64,000 nt of DNA, from assembly GCF_038502225.1 (NCBI RefSeq), contig NW_027195520.1, positions 108,810-172,809 of the forward strand, written 5' to 3'. The position numbers and the translations under genes are program-made. Under the pieces are notes generated by a model, which did no database searches, had not been told where the DNA came from, and saw only the letters and a list, made by a program, of their open reading frames with translations. The DNA comes from Cherax quadricarinatus. Taxonomy: Eukaryota > Arthropoda > Malacostraca > Decapoda > Parastacidae. This document shows, one piece after another, positions 48,661 to 59,919 of this stretch. Every line of letters starts with the position of its first letter. The stretch's first letter is position 1.

Positions 48661-49726
48661 TGATATGCAAGATGGTGAGAAGCAAGGTTTATCTTAACTA
48701 ATATTTCTCAGTACTTTTATAAGTGTCTTTTGTTTTACGTTCTTTATAATATATAAATAATGATAATGATAACAACAACAACAATTAATAATAATAAATT
48801 ATTTATTTTTCCACTGTGTGCAGAAACTGGTAGGTAGAAGTCCTCAATTTGGTCAAAACCGTCGCCAAAGTGTTATACGTGGCCAGAACTTATTGCACTC
48901 AGGAGTTTAGAAGTATGTTTTACTGAAATTCTAGTCAGCTTGTGAGGTCCATTACCATTTCTGAAGGAGACAGGTCTGAGGAACTTCTGGCTTGTGGACC
49001 ATGGGTAAGACCTAGATTCCGGCTATCTTTGCTGGCATATATTTTGCTGGGAAACAAGTGAAGAATATCTTACCCCTGTTCAGTGAGTTTCAGCATTTGC
49101 CTAGTTCGCGAAAGAAAAACAATAGTAAGTCTGTCTACCTCCTGGTTAGAGAAATCCTGGTTAAGGTTCCAGTTACGAATTAATTCCAGTACCATACTCT
49201 GCTCTCCCTGTTGTCGAGAATAACTGTTCGTATACCTTCTCTCAACAGTGGTGATGGTGGTGGAATCATCCTTGTTTAGAGTTCCTAGGGCAGCTAGATA
49301 ATGATATTAAAGAATGGGATTAGTGGGTTCAACTTTAGTGGCTATAATTAAAGCCTGGACAAATCCTTCAGATAATCACTGTCACTGTTTCAGGGACAAA
49401 TTTAGGGACTCATTTCACTGTAATTGGTCATCGTAATATTTTTTTTTCCTCAGGACTACTATGATATTTAATTATTGAGATATCCTTGGAGCAGTACGGA
49501 AGAAATGACTTAATAGTAGACAGCATTTCGTTTTTTTTTTTTTGTCAGTACGCTGACTAATGTTAATTTTAAGTGATCCCAACATTCTCTAATTTTTGTT
49601 CAGCATTCTCAAATTCAGAAAAAAACATGACTGATTTATGTATCATTCTTTTGAAATTTCAATATTACTGTCTCGTTTTCTTCCCAGAGATATCTTAGCC
49701 ATCTCTTCATTCACTGTGAGTCACTA
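48661..49726. other. AT-rich spacer with short TAA/TGA repeats; no gene
   Basis: Contains a (TAA)n/(CAA)n patch near 48755-48800 and a T run near 49531-49543. No convincing coding potential in any frame. Confidence 0.5.
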
Positions 49727-50335
49727 GCGAATATTAAAATCGTATAAAATACCGATGGGTTGGTAAATAAGACACATGTGCAACAGTTAGGTATCTTTAT
49801 TCCGAAACCTTTCACCCACACAGTAGGCTTCTTCAGTTGAGCACAGAAAAGTTGGTAGAAGCAGCAGAGGTATAAAGATGTAATCAGTCCATCACCCTTG
49901 AAGACGTAGTGTTGAGGTGGTCAGTCCCTCAGCCTGGAGAAGAGTATTTCTTCCATAGTCTGAAACATTGTGAAGTTTAAGTGACAGTATGGAGACTTAT
50001 ATACTGTCAGGAGGTGAGATGTAGGCCACCAGTAGAAGAAAGAATGTAATCATTGAGAGGTCACGTCTCTCTCAAATACAACCATTCTCACTTGTAGAAG
50101 TTGTCAAAGTTGTTTTCTGTTTTGCACCAAGATACCATTGTGTTGCAGTGTCTGACAGAGCAAATATTAAAATGGTATAAAATACCGACAGGTTGGTAAG
50201 ACACATGTGTGTCTTAATTACGTAGTTTTAAGGTGGTCAGTTCCTCCCTCTTCTCCATGCTGAGGGACTGACCACCTCTAAACTACATCTTCAAGAGTGA
50301 TGGTCTGATTATATCGTTTTCCTATCTCTACTGTG
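49727..50335. mobile_element. PLE-A-related terminal repeats, diverged
   Basis: Minus-oriented copy with ATTAAAATCGTATAAAATACC, a degraded ribozyme segment (TTTATTCCGAAACC and GTAGGCTTCTTCAG) and a TATATACTGT box. A second partial inverted pair lies near 50160-50335 (CTCTAAACTACATC mirrored by TACGTAGTTTTAAGG). Point substitutions rather than indels dominate, so this is an older subfamily. Confidence 0.7.
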
Positions 50336-50345
50336 TGTGATGAAT

Positions 50346-50358
50346 GGTTTGAAAAACC
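50346..50358 (+). other. GUCGGU-type hairpin, family B (antisense)
   Basis: GGTTT, GAA, AAACC, followed by GAC. Confidence 0.6.
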
Positions 50359-50408
50359 GACAAGTTGAAGATTGAGACACTTATGCAACATATGGGAATC
50401 TTTATTCA

Positions 50409-50443
50409 AGAAACATTTCGCCACACAGTGGCTTCATCAGTCC
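50409..50443 (-). ncRNA. Minimal hammerhead-like ribozyme motif, PLE family B (GAAAUG variant)
   Basis: GGA with TCT stem I, core CUGAUGA plus A, stem II GCCAC/GUGGC, then GAAAUGUU. The stem III palindrome ACGU is AUGU here, which can still self-pair through G-U wobbles. Confidence 0.6.
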
Positions 50444-50787
50444 AATACAAAGTAGAAAGGTGTAAGGAGAGGAGGAGTTTGAGATAATCAGTCCCTCAGC
50501 CTGGAGTCGATGTGTTCAGTCCACCAATCTTGTAGAATGTACAGCATAGGGCAGTAGAAGTGGCTTATATACTGTAATAAGGTGAGGCGAAGCAGGAAGA
50601 GGTGGGGTCATAGTGGTACCATCTACTAGTCAAAGTAGGTCTTCGTCCAAAGGTTGGACAAGTGTTGAAGAATTCTTTGTAACAAGATCCCATGATGCTG
50701 CAGTGCCTGACAGTTGTGATGAATGGTTTGAAAAGCCGACAAGTTGAAGATTGAGACACTTATGCAACATATGGGAATCTTTATTCA

Positions 50788-50822
50788 GGAAACGTTTCAC
50801 CACACAGTGGCTTCATCAGTCC
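50788..50822 (-). ncRNA. Minimal hammerhead-like ribozyme motif, PLE family B
   Basis: GGA/TCC stem I, CUGAUGA plus A, stem II GCCAC/GUGGU (last pair G-U), GAAACGUU. Confidence 0.66.
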
Positions 50823-50930
50823 AATACAAAGTAGAAAGGTGTAAGGAGAGGAGGAGTTTGAGGTAATCAGTCCCTCAGCCTGGAGTCGATATGTTCAGTC
50901 CATCATTCTTGTACAATGTACAGCATAGGT

Positions 50931-51359
50931 GGTTGTTGTTGTAGGTTTGCCTGTACTTCAGGGGGCTGTATCAGCATTAAATGTTGCTTTTTGTTACCGT
51001 CCTATTTCCTCCAGTTTTGGTGCACAAGACAAAGTGTTTTCACTCTTTGTAAAAAATATTTATCAAAAATATACCTCAAACAACAACTGAGAAAAGACTG
51101 AAAATGGACTGATTTACTGAAAATGCCCTTTGGGAGGATGTTTTTTTTTTTTTTCTTATTCGCCGGTACTCTTCCGGCCCGCAGTCTCGGCTGAGTGGTT
51201 GAGGGGAGTAGACGTGTGCTGGGGATCTGGACCTACTAATTCACAGGCCTACCCATTTCTCCCGACTGATAAGTCATCATTAAAACTCCTACTGTTGGAA
51301 GACAGCTTCAGTGTTGTGAGAACTCTTATGTGCGAGCTGTGACTAAGGATATACCTGGT
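50931..51359. other. No gene seen
   Basis: Contains a T run at 51140-51153. Short open frames lack any recognisable feature. Confidence 0.4.
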
Positions 51360-52800
51360 CAAACACTGGAAATAGTTTTCCTTTTTGCAAAGGCCCTCAC
51401 AGGCCTCTGCTTCCCCTCTGCCTTTCATTTGACCTCAGCCTTTCGCCTCTATCAACATGGAGTGTAGAGGCGAATTTTGCTAGTCCACTGCTACTCGTGC
51501 CTCTCAAAATGCTCACAACTCATCGCTTTACCAACCTGGGGAATAACGAGTGTGCAGTCCTACGTGAGTTGGTAACCCAGGTGTCCACACACTGAAAATT
51601 CGTCTTTCACTCCAAGACACGTGTGCTAGAAGTTCTGCAAGTTTGGAGTAACAATCTCTACGAGTATTGCAGTGTGTGGTAACTCTTGAGAAGTCTGCCT
51701 CAGCCTGTGACCTTGAGCGAGGCACTGCATCACCTGCCTGAGACTTTCGCCCATATTGACTATGTGAAGAGAGGCGAATGTGCGTGCTCAGTTGCCCCTG
51801 CTGCTCTGTGTCCCCAGCTCTCCTCCTTTAAACTCAGCCGTTCGCCTCTATCAACGACGTGCAGTGTAGAGGTGTATTTTGCTGCCCCGCTGGTACTCGA
51901 ATATGTGAGTTCCGCAAGTGCTGCAGAGTTGTTGTAACTATTTGCATGAGTGGATTACGCTGACTTAGGACATTGTGCTACCATCAGTACCTACGTAGGC
52001 TTAAAATGAGTGAGGAATGTCTGGCCTGCTGGGTGACCTTGAAAATGGCACTATAAGACCCGCATGCCACTTACACCCATACTGCGTGTGTCTAGTGAGG
52101 TGAATGTCCCTTCCTCGACTTTCCTATTCACCGGTATCCCTTAACTCGTCGCCATTATCTACATATGGGATAAGGGCGAGTTTAGCTGATCCAGGCCAAA
52201 CAGCGCCCCAAGCCAGCCAGTGAAGGCCAAGGCTACATCTGTTCTGAATCCCAGAATGCCTTTGTGAACGTTCTACAGTGTTCCGGCCGTACCATTAACA
52301 AGTAGTACAGGGTTGGTAACTCTCGAGACGACTGTGGGCCCAGTGAATGACCTTGAAAATTGCACTGCGACCTGCAGGCCACTACACCCATATTGCCTGT
52401 GTCTAGCGAGGTTAATATCCTTTCCTTGTCCCTTCTCCTTCCTCGATTTGGAACTCAGCCGTTCGCCTCTATTTGCTTGTGGTCTAGAGGCGCTTTTAGC
52501 CAGACCACATGGGTGCTTGAGTGCCCGTGTCCTCTGTGCCGCACTCCGCTCATCTTGCGAGTGTCTCCTGTGTGCCTGCCTGCCTGCTGCAAGCAGGTGT
52601 CCGGGTGGTTGGCGCGGGCTTGGCGAGCACAGTCAAGCAAGCTTGAGGGTGGCACTAGAAGCTAGCCAGAACGGGCTAAGGCAGCCTGCAGTTATCTGTC
52701 CTAGGGCCCAGCATGTCTGTATACGTTCTGCAGTGCTGCTGGCATACCAGTGTTTCCTGTAGTGGCTTCAGAACAATTTGACGAGCATTGCAGTGCTGAC
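51360..52800 (+). repeat. Four degenerate tandem repeats of about 310-400 bp with conserved hairpins
   Basis: Recurring landmarks are GGTAACTC followed by GTGACCTTGA, CACCCATATTG..GAGGT and CAGCCGTTCGCCTCTA..TAGAGGCG. The hairpin CGCCTCTA/TAGAGGCG is at 51444-51472, 51843-51874 (one G-U) and 52464-52492, with a diverged version near 52148-52180 (CGCCATTATC / GATAAGGGCG). A second hairpin, CGCC..GGCG or CACC..GGTG, is near 51747, 52073 and 52384. The array lies 1.7-3 kb upstream of LINE gamma ORF1 and could be its 5' untranslated or promoter region. Confidence 0.65.
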
Positions 52801-53844
52801 ATTTTGAGTGGGACATGCCAGAGGTTCACTTATAAACATAGTAAGCTTGTGGTGATTGGCTTGTACACAGTGAACATTCATCTGTCATACGTGTGCTAGA
52901 AGTGTTAAGTGCTGCTTTCCCCAACAGTTAATTGTCATTTGTGAGCCTGTATTAAGACTTTAAAAGGCTCAGTGTACTTCAGTGTAGTGACTCCTTGCAT
53001 TTGATAAATCAGTGTAATACATGCTCTGCTCAGTGTAACTGAACTATTAAATACGGTTACATAGTTAAGTTGCTTGTCCTAGTGTCATTGTTGTGTTTTC
53101 TAATACATTTTCTCGTTCAGACTGAAACTTTACTGCTAGGTTCCCAGTAATATTTCAAATTGCAGTGTTCATCTGTGGTGTGAGTGTGTAACTTATGCTT
53201 TGTATTTTTACTGTGAACAAGCTTACTGCTGCATAATGTTCAGTTTCATGAATACTTTCTCTCTTGAGTAATTCGTTTACCTTTCAACTGTGTTAAGTAA
53301 GAGTCAGCCTGTTAACATCTATGTTCCTTGCCATCTCATCTAGTGGGTCTAGCGCCTAGTTAAAATTGTAATAGTAACAATTTGCAATCATTATACTTCT
53401 AGTTATACATTGTGTAAATTGTTTTAGACTATTTGATCAACTGGATTGTAGTGTTTAACTTCTGATACATCAATTTAATGACTGCAGACACGCACTGACA
53501 CATAATAAACACATTAAAACGCTGGTAACTCCAGAAGCTGGGCCTAGTGTGTGACCTTGAGAAGTTCAGTGTGTTTATTACGACCAGCGGTGTACCACTC
53601 TCACCTATATTTACATCAACAAAAGTGTATTCTAAGTGATAAAGTGTACACTTGGTGTACTTGGTAACACTTGTCATACATAGTAACGCGTGTGTAAGTG
53701 AGATTGTTTAGGTACTGGTTCATCTATCTACAGCTGCACACTTATGCTTGCATACATGTATAACATAGTAACGCGTGAGTTACCCAGGATGGACCAACGA
53801 AGTCGACCAGAGTGATTTATCTCATTGTCATTGTAACATTACCT

Positions 53845-53886
<42 letters not shown>

Positions 53887-54157
53887 AATACTGTTTACAA
53901 TCTATGGTTGGGGTAAGAGGTTGTCTTCAGCATTCATTGTGATGTCTGCTATATTATTATTTCAGTGAGGTACATTAGGTGGCAGTAGCCTGAACTAACT
54001 CAAGTGGAAGTTATCATTGAATTTGAACCTCATGTTTAATGTGATGTATGTCAGAATTCTAATTTTATGCTCAATATTACCTACTTTGTCTCTCTCTCTC
54101 TCTCTCTCTCTCTTTTCATCTTTGTAATTTGTGATAAGGTGTAAGACCTCGCCTGTT
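52801..54157. other. Possible LINE gamma 5' region; homopolymer and TC repeat
   Basis: No coding sequence. A further GGTAACTC/GTGACCTTGA landmark occurs near 53524. A 36-base T run occupies 53847-53882 and a (TC)n tract 54087-54113. Confidence 0.5.
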
Positions 54158-54228
54158 TACCTGGAGTTTACCTGGAGAGAGTTCCGGGGGTCGGCGCCCC
54201 CGCGGCCCGGTCTGTGACCAGGCCTCCT
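54158..54228 (-). mobile_element. CR1/L2-like LINE 3' tail fragment
   Basis: It matches the 3' end of the minus-strand LINE at 240-310 (GTTTACCTGGAGTTTACCTG, GAGAGAGTTCCGGGGGTC, GACCAGGCCTCCTG). Complementary GGGGG/CCCCC runs could form a hairpin. Confidence 0.8.
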
Positions 54229-54455
54229 GTACCATCCATTATATCATTATATGTACCATATTATTACCACACATACAAGAGGTCTCTGAGTGTGTTTTTG
54301 GTGGGGTGTGTGTCGTATTGAGTGGTGGTGGTCTGGGTTGAGTATGGTTGGAGGTGTTCATTGAACTTGAGCACTTGTGTCTTGTGATCTATTTTGGACT
54401 TAAGCGAGGAATTCTTGTGTTGTGAGTCTTACACCAGATATCATCACTGGCAAAC

Positions 54456-56063
54456 ATGGCAACTGTCATAGAGGAACCTATTTCTGCAGGTGATGGAAAT
54501 GAAGATAGCTTCCAGACCTTTAAAAGTAAACAAAAGAGAAAAAGTGAGAAAGGGCTAGAGCGTCGACGTAGTCAGACTCACTTGACTCGTACACAATGTG
54601 ATACTAAACGTCCTTGGTGCACAGAGGCTGCAAGAAGTCTTTCTTCAAAGGAAGAATGTGTTAAGCTGAACTTCCCTGACAACACCCCGCTGCCTGCTAA
54701 GTGTGCATGGCTAATGGAAGCTGTAAACAAGCATCCTAACTCAAGGATCCAATTTAGGAAAAACACACACAACTTTGTGTTTGTGGAACAGAATAAAGAG
54801 CTGATTAATGATCTACTTAGTACACCTTATGGGGATATTAAGCTGCTCCGACCTCCATCAGACACTCACCACTTTAAAAAATGGGTCAGTATCATAATCT
54901 TTGGATACCCTCTCTGCATGGACCCATCCCATCTGACTCTAAGTGAGCATATCATCAAGCCTAAAAGACTTAAAGGAAAATCCCAAATTATTGCCAGTTG
55001 GGTAGGTCCTGTGCCCCTCCCCCGGAATATCTGGGTGCATGGTTTACGTTTCCTAAACATCGAAGTGTACCTACCCCCTAAACGTAGGTGTTACAAATGC
55101 CAGCACTATGGCCATGTTGCAGTAGACTGTGGAATACTACATTCTTGGTGTGGTAAGTGTGCTGGGAAACATTCCACTAGAGAATGCACAGTAGGCCCTG
55201 ACAGCCGAAAATTTAAGTGTATTAACTGTAAAGAAGTTGGGGTTACAGTCTCCCACAAGGACTGCAGTCAGAACCCAAACAACCTTCGATGTAAACCTGA
55301 TAACAGTCCTTTAATGGTAACTGAGGATGGGGCCATCCAGTCTACCACAGCCAGATCTGAGACTGAACCTCTGCAAAGTGTGCAAGAACCCCACCTCACT
55401 GCAAAGGATTCTGGTGATACCAGAATGCCATCACACACACCAGCTGTGGAGGAGCTAGCCATCCCTGCTAGCACATATGGAACTACTGGTCTGCCACTAC
55501 AGATACCTATGGCTACACCTGAATATGGGGATGAGTTTGTCATTTCTCCCAATACACACAACTACAACAGTCAGACGGACACCACACAGGTAACCTCCCT
55601 GGAAATTGGAGATGAGTCAGATGCACAGGACCTACCTGCAATGAATGATGAAACAGAGAACACTAATGTAACCATGGTACCTGTTAAGGTGATAGGTGTT
55701 AAAGAAAGCACTAACCCAGAAGTGCCATCCTCCGGAGAGGCATTGGATTCGTTAGACCTTCCTCATATTATAACAACTTTCCAGAAAAAAATTGAGCATC
55801 TTGAACAGATCCTGACAAGTTTAATAAATATATGTAATCAGGATGATGCTCTTGAGCATGGTGATGATGTCAAAAGTGCAGCAATCTCCGTTCAGCTTCC
55901 AGCAATTTGTGAGAAAGAAGCCCATAACTCTTGCCTTCAAGACTTGCCTTATCACTGGCTGCCAAAATGCCGAAAAATGCTTAAAAATAAAGGTCCTGAA
56001 GATAAAGACGTACAAACTATGCTATTTGCTCTTAAGTATCTGCACACTGTAGTCAAAGCATAA
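54456..56063 (+). CDS. LINE gamma ORF1, gag-like protein with three zinc knuckles
   Basis: 535 residues. A basic, Lys/Arg-rich N-terminus (KSKQKRKSEKGLERRRSQ) precedes an RRM-like middle (KHPNSRIQFRKNTHNFVFVEQNKEL). Zinc knuckles lie at about 55088-55260: CYKCQHYGHVAVDC, CGKCAGKHSTREC and a degenerate CINCKEVGVTVSHKDC. A long Thr/Pro/acidic region and a C-terminal helical segment (IITTFQKKIEHLEQILTSLINICN) follow. The start ATG at 54456 is the first in the frame. It is 45 nt upstream of ORF2. The expected role is RNA binding and RNP formation. Confidence 0.87.
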   Translation: MATVIEEPISAGDGNEDSFQTFKSKQKRKSEKGLERRRSQTHLTRTQCDTKRPWCTEAARSLSSKEECVKLNFPDNTPLPAKCAWLMEAVNKHPNSRIQFRKNTHNFVFVEQNKELINDLLSTPYGDIKLLRPPSDTHHFKKWVSIIIFGYPLCMDPSHLTLSEHIIKPKRLKGKSQIIASWVGPVPLPRNIWVHGLRFLNIEVYLPPKRRCYKCQHYGHVAVDCGILHSWCGKCAGKHSTRECTVGPDSRKFKCINCKEVGVTVSHKDCSQNPNNLRCKPDNSPLMVTEDGAIQSTTARSETEPLQSVQEPHLTAKDSGDTRMPSHTPAVEELAIPASTYGTTGLPLQIPMATPEYGDEFVISPNTHNYNSQTDTTQVTSLEIGDESDAQDLPAMNDETENTNVTMVPVKVIGVKESTNPEVPSSGEALDSLDLPHIITTFQKKIEHLEQILTSLINICNQDDALEHGDDVKSAAISVQLPAICEKEAHNSCLQDLPYHWLPKCRKMLKNKGPEDKDVQTMLFALKYLHTVVKA

Positions 56064-56108
56064 TAGTTTTACCATCTTATGAGCAAGAGATTGTAATAAC
56101 TCACTACA

Positions 56109-59100
56109 ATGGATACATTACAAATCTTTTCATGGAACATTGCTTCCATCAGGAAGCGGTTGCCTGACTTACATCATATTAGTGCAACCAAGAATATTGA
56201 TGTCATCTGTTTGCAGGAATGTAGATTGAAAGATGGAGCACCTCCACCAAACTTGCCTGGATATGCAGCTTATAACCTAAGGTCAACCAACTGTTGTGTG
56301 ATGTATGTCAGAAAGAGCTTGCCACATTCACTCCTTTCCTTGCAGAGTCGAGTTAACATGCAGTATCATGGTGTCAAAGTATATGCAGGCGATTTTTCCA
56401 TAAACATTTTTAATCTCTATGCCCCAGCGAACCAGCTTCGACCTGATGCTTTACCAGATCGCATCAATAGTGAACCTACCATCATTCTTGGAGATTTTAA
56501 TGCCAGACATAAGAATATTGGTGGGTCTATAACAAACACCAATGGAACTAAACTAGTGAGATTGCTAAATGAGCATGATAATGTTCGAATTGTGGGCACT
56601 ACTGAGCCTACTCACATATATGGTGGCATACTAGATCTGTGTCTTGGATTTAATACATCATATACGATGCATGACTCTGTCATAGTTGATGATCTTCTAT
56701 CTGATCACTTCCCAAGACTAACAACTGTCAATCTTGATCACATCTCCAGCAATCAAGGAGCTAAATACAGAAGGAGGAAACTTATTCTCAAACCAGAACA
56801 CAGAGACAACTTTATTAACCACTTGGATCAATGGTATAAGAATTACGAGCCCATTGGCACACAAAAATTTAATGATGATTTAATTACCACTATTGAGAGT
56901 GTTCTCACAGATCAAGTGGGCAGGAATAGGAAACAAAAACCCTCCACTATAAATAACAATAAAAACCAATGTAAATACTATAATGATCCACAGCTGCGCA
57001 ATCTAACACATGCAGCTAGGAGGATTGGTAAAGCATACCGTGAATGTAGAACCCCAGACCTGCTCAGAACGTTCCAAGCTGCACTAACAAATGCAAGGAA
57101 TAGAAAGGAAGAACTTAGGCAACAGGAATGGGAACAGTTTGTTAGTGGATTAAATAGGTCCACCCCTTTGAGTTTGGCTTGGAAAGGTATAAATAAAATA
57201 ACCAGGAAAAAGACTGGCAATGTTGCTCATCCCTTTCCTCTTGAAAAAGCAAATGACCTCATAAATGACTGGTCCAAAACATCCAGGCATGAAAGCCTTC
57301 CATCTCATATTAGAAAAAATTTAGAGAGTACTTCTGAAGAAATGTTGAAACTGATTAATTTTATGAGCCAAAATATTGATGAGAGTGATTGCCTCTTTAC
57401 CGAGTATGAATTAGATAATGCATTAACCAAAGGTCGATCAACTGCTCCTGGAGAGGATGGTATAACCTATGATATTCTCAGAACTCTAAGGCACGTGCCT
57501 GATAACCCTTTGTTGGCACTGTATAATCTCAGTTACATTGAGGGCGTTCTTCCTACTTCCTGGACCAATAGTCTCATTGTGCCTATCCCTAAGCCCCAAC
57601 AGCCTGATACATTTAGGCCGATCTCCTTAACTAGTTGTCTTTGTAAAACTTTTGAAAGAATGATGCTTAACAGACTGTACTACAGAATCAGACATCAACT
57701 TTCCCCCTACCTCTATGGGTTCATGAAAGGTAAAAGTGTGCAGAACTGTATTTCCACCTTTCTCACTGCACACACCTCTACTAGTTTTACCACTTTTCTT
57801 GATCTAAAATCTGCATTTGATATTGCGAACAGAACCGTTATACTACATGAACTAGCCAAAATGAATATTGGTGGTAGCTTACTCTGCTGGATAATAGGAT
57901 ACCTGTCAAATAGAGTATCCTCTGTCCTTTACCAAGGCTTCAGAAGTGATTCTAAAGAAATGTCTTTAGGTACACCGCAGGGAGGAGTTCTTAGTCCCAT
58001 GCTATTTAATATTCTGATTAATGCTCTCCTAAATGCTCTACCTGCCTCACCTAAACATATAGCTATAAGCTATGCTGATGATATCATGATCCATACAACA
58101 GGGCATAAGAAGATGAATACCATTCTTAATGAAGTTCAAGCAATTTGTAATCGACTAGGCCTCATAATATCTTCCTCTAAAACTAAGATATTAACAAGCA
58201 AACGACATCCCCCACCCATCTATTTGCAGGGTGAAATCATTAGCTACGTTAAAACTTACAGATATCTTGGTGTAGATGTACCCTTTAACAAATCCACTAT
58301 ACCACAACTAAACAAGAAATGTAAAGCTAGGCTAAATGCTCTCAAAGCTGTTGCTGGCTACAATCCCAACTATGGTGCAAATGTGAGAATCGTGAGAATG
58401 ATGTACATAGCCTATGTTAGGTCCTTAATTGATTATGCTGCTCCCATGTTGATATTAGCTAGAGAAAGTTCTCTCCGACCCTTGGAGTTAATGCAAAATG
58501 AAGCTCTCAGGATTATTCTTGGCTGTCCCAGATCTACAAAAGTTCTTAACATGAGGAAGGAGCTTGGTATTTCTAGTATCAGTGATAGGATTGTTGAAAT
58601 TAACACTGTACTCGGTATTAGAATGTTGAGAAACGAACCAGACACTGTCACAGTGAATCTTACCAAGTGTCTAGAGGTAAATACACACAGATCTAAATGG
58701 ATTGTGAAAACGTGCAATTGCATTAAGTTTTATAACCTGCATGAACTGTATCACTGTAGGCAACAAGAGCATTTCACCCCTCCATGGAAGATGTGTTCAT
58801 TTAATATCACATACCTACAAGTCCCTCCCAAGAAGCTCATTGCTAGTAATCCCTTCCTTAAATCTCTTGTTAGAGCAACTGCTCAAGAAGAAATTTCTCA
58901 CCTAGCTGGTAGTAACAAGTTATCACAAGTTATATACACTGATGGATCTAAACAGGAGTCTTCTGGCAGGGCTGCATCTGCTCTTGTTGCCACCTCCCTA
59001 GTTAAGAACGATAATAAATTTGTTGAGTTAGGCATAAGAATTAACAACTGGGCGTCTACACTGCAAACTGAATTGTTTGCAATCCTAATGGCGCTAAAGC

Positions 59101-59783
59101 TAACCTATGACACTGAGCTTGACTCTATCATCATTACTGATTCTATGTCATCATTGAAGGCTCTTGGCTCATATAATGACTCCAACAACATGCTCATTGG
59201 GGAAGCCAGGTATAGATACTCAAAAATTAGGGACAAAGGAATTAATGTACAATTGCTATGGATCCCATCACACATTGGATTACTCCTTCATGATAAAGTT
59301 GATATGTTAGCCAAGAAGAGTATCGAGAAGGAGAATGTAGAATATAACTTTGGTATAACTGTGTCTAGCATTAGGAATAATATTAGGAGAGAAGTAAATA
59401 ATGAAAATGATTGTTATAGGAATGCAGTTAGAAGCCTGAGTAGATCTATAACCCACTATGATAACATGAACGTAGATAAGTATGTTTATGGAGCAACTTG
59501 CAATGTGAACAGACTGACTGATGTTGTAGTGGCCAGGCTTAGGCTTGGTTACAAGTACTTCTGGCAGTTTGGGAGACACACAGATGATGATCAAACTAAA
59601 TGTAAATTATGTGATCAGGCATATGGTCACTCTCTTGAACACTATGTGCTTAATTGTCCACTTATTGAGGAATACAGAGACAGACAGTATAATAACCTAT
59701 GTGACATGTCAAGATATCTTATTAATGAAAATAAGATACCAGATATACTAAGCAAATTTCCTAAATTTGCTTGTAACAGATAA
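56109..59783 (+). CDS. LINE gamma ORF2: endonuclease, reverse transcriptase, RNase H, zinc motif
   Basis: 1224 residues, fully open. Endonuclease (residues 1-220): IFSWNIASIRKRL with catalytic Asn, VICLQECRL with catalytic Glu, IILGDFNARHKN and SDHFPRLTT. RT (about 440-720): APGEDGITYDIL, FRPISLTSCLCKTFERM, TFLDLKSAFDIANR (A), GTPQGGVLSPMLFNIL (B) and SYADDIMIHTTG (C, residue about 653). RNase H (about 938-1070): VIYTDGSKQES, LQTELFAILMAL, IITDSMSSLKAL and LLWIPSHIGLLLHDKVDMLAKK. The C-terminal CKLCDQAYGHSLEHYVLNC is a CCHC motif near residue 1164. Catalytic residues look complete. Related to LINE alpha in layout, though clearly divergent. Confidence 0.93.
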   Translation: MDTLQIFSWNIASIRKRLPDLHHISATKNIDVICLQECRLKDGAPPPNLPGYAAYNLRSTNCCVMYVRKSLPHSLLSLQSRVNMQYHGVKVYAGDFSINIFNLYAPANQLRPDALPDRINSEPTIILGDFNARHKNIGGSITNTNGTKLVRLLNEHDNVRIVGTTEPTHIYGGILDLCLGFNTSYTMHDSVIVDDLLSDHFPRLTTVNLDHISSNQGAKYRRRKLILKPEHRDNFINHLDQWYKNYEPIGTQKFNDDLITTIESVLTDQVGRNRKQKPSTINNNKNQCKYYNDPQLRNLTHAARRIGKAYRECRTPDLLRTFQAALTNARNRKEELRQQEWEQFVSGLNRSTPLSLAWKGINKITRKKTGNVAHPFPLEKANDLINDWSKTSRHESLPSHIRKNLESTSEEMLKLINFMSQNIDESDCLFTEYELDNALTKGRSTAPGEDGITYDILRTLRHVPDNPLLALYNLSYIEGVLPTSWTNSLIVPIPKPQQPDTFRPISLTSCLCKTFERMMLNRLYYRIRHQLSPYLYGFMKGKSVQNCISTFLTAHTSTSFTTFLDLKSAFDIANRTVILHELAKMNIGGSLLCWIIGYLSNRVSSVLYQGFRSDSKEMSLGTPQGGVLSPMLFNILINALLNALPASPKHIAISYADDIMIHTTGHKKMNTILNEVQAICNRLGLIISSSKTKILTSKRHPPPIYLQGEIISYVKTYRYLGVDVPFNKSTIPQLNKKCKARLNALKAVAGYNPNYGANVRIVRMMYIAYVRSLIDYAAPMLILARESSLRPLELMQNEALRIILGCPRSTKVLNMRKELGISSISDRIVEINTVLGIRMLRNEPDTVTVNLTKCLEVNTHRSKWIVKTCNCIKFYNLHELYHCRQQEHFTPPWKMCSFNITYLQVPPKKLIASNPFLKSLVRATAQEEISHLAGSNKLSQVIYTDGSKQESSGRAASALVATSLVKNDNKFVELGIRINNWASTLQTELFAILMALKLTYDTELDSIIITDSMSSLKALGSYNDSNNMLIGEARYRYSKIRDKGINVQLLWIPSHIGLLLHDKVDMLAKKSIEKENVEYNFGITVSSIRNNIRREVNNENDCYRNAVRSLSRSITHYDNMNVDKYVYGATCNVNRLTDVVVARLRLGYKYFWQFGRHTDDDQTKCKLCDQAYGHSLEHYVLNCPLIEEYRDRQYNNLCDMSRYLINENKIPDILSKFPKFACNR

Positions 59784-59837
59784 GTGAACTATAGATATGT
59801 AGATATAAATCCATATGTATTCCTGTTAACCCTTTGG

Positions 59838-59854
59838 GGCCTAGTTCCTAGGCC
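59838..59854 (+). other. 3' UTR hairpin of LINE gamma (GGCCTAG stem)
   Basis: GGCCTAG, loop TTC, CTAGGCC: seven perfect pairs, 55 nt after the ORF2 stop. Confidence 0.6.
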
Positions 59855-59919
59855 TTTTGTGTATCCATATGCTCTCGCGCTACCGTCCACAGGATGGATA
59901 TGGGGTGCACAATAAACTA

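Larger units (their letters stand above)
50336..50930 (-). mobile_element. PLE-B terminal repeats, tandem pair, 380-bp period
   Basis: Two minus-oriented units begin with GTGATGAATGGTTTG at 50336 and 50716; the second is cut at about 50930. Each has the GGTTTGAAAAACC-type hairpin, a ribozyme motif and, in the first, a TATATACTG box near 50572. No coding sequence. Confidence 0.85.

Noticed and set aside
51360..52800. Host protein-coding exons (frames of 60-150 codons with many Cys)
   Set aside because: Frames do not persist between the tandem units, no splice pattern or domain is evident, and conservation is in hairpins rather than codons.
59838..59854. Rho-independent terminator
   Set aside because: Hairpin followed by TTTT, but the context is a eukaryotic LINE 3' UTR; a bacterial terminator makes no sense here.
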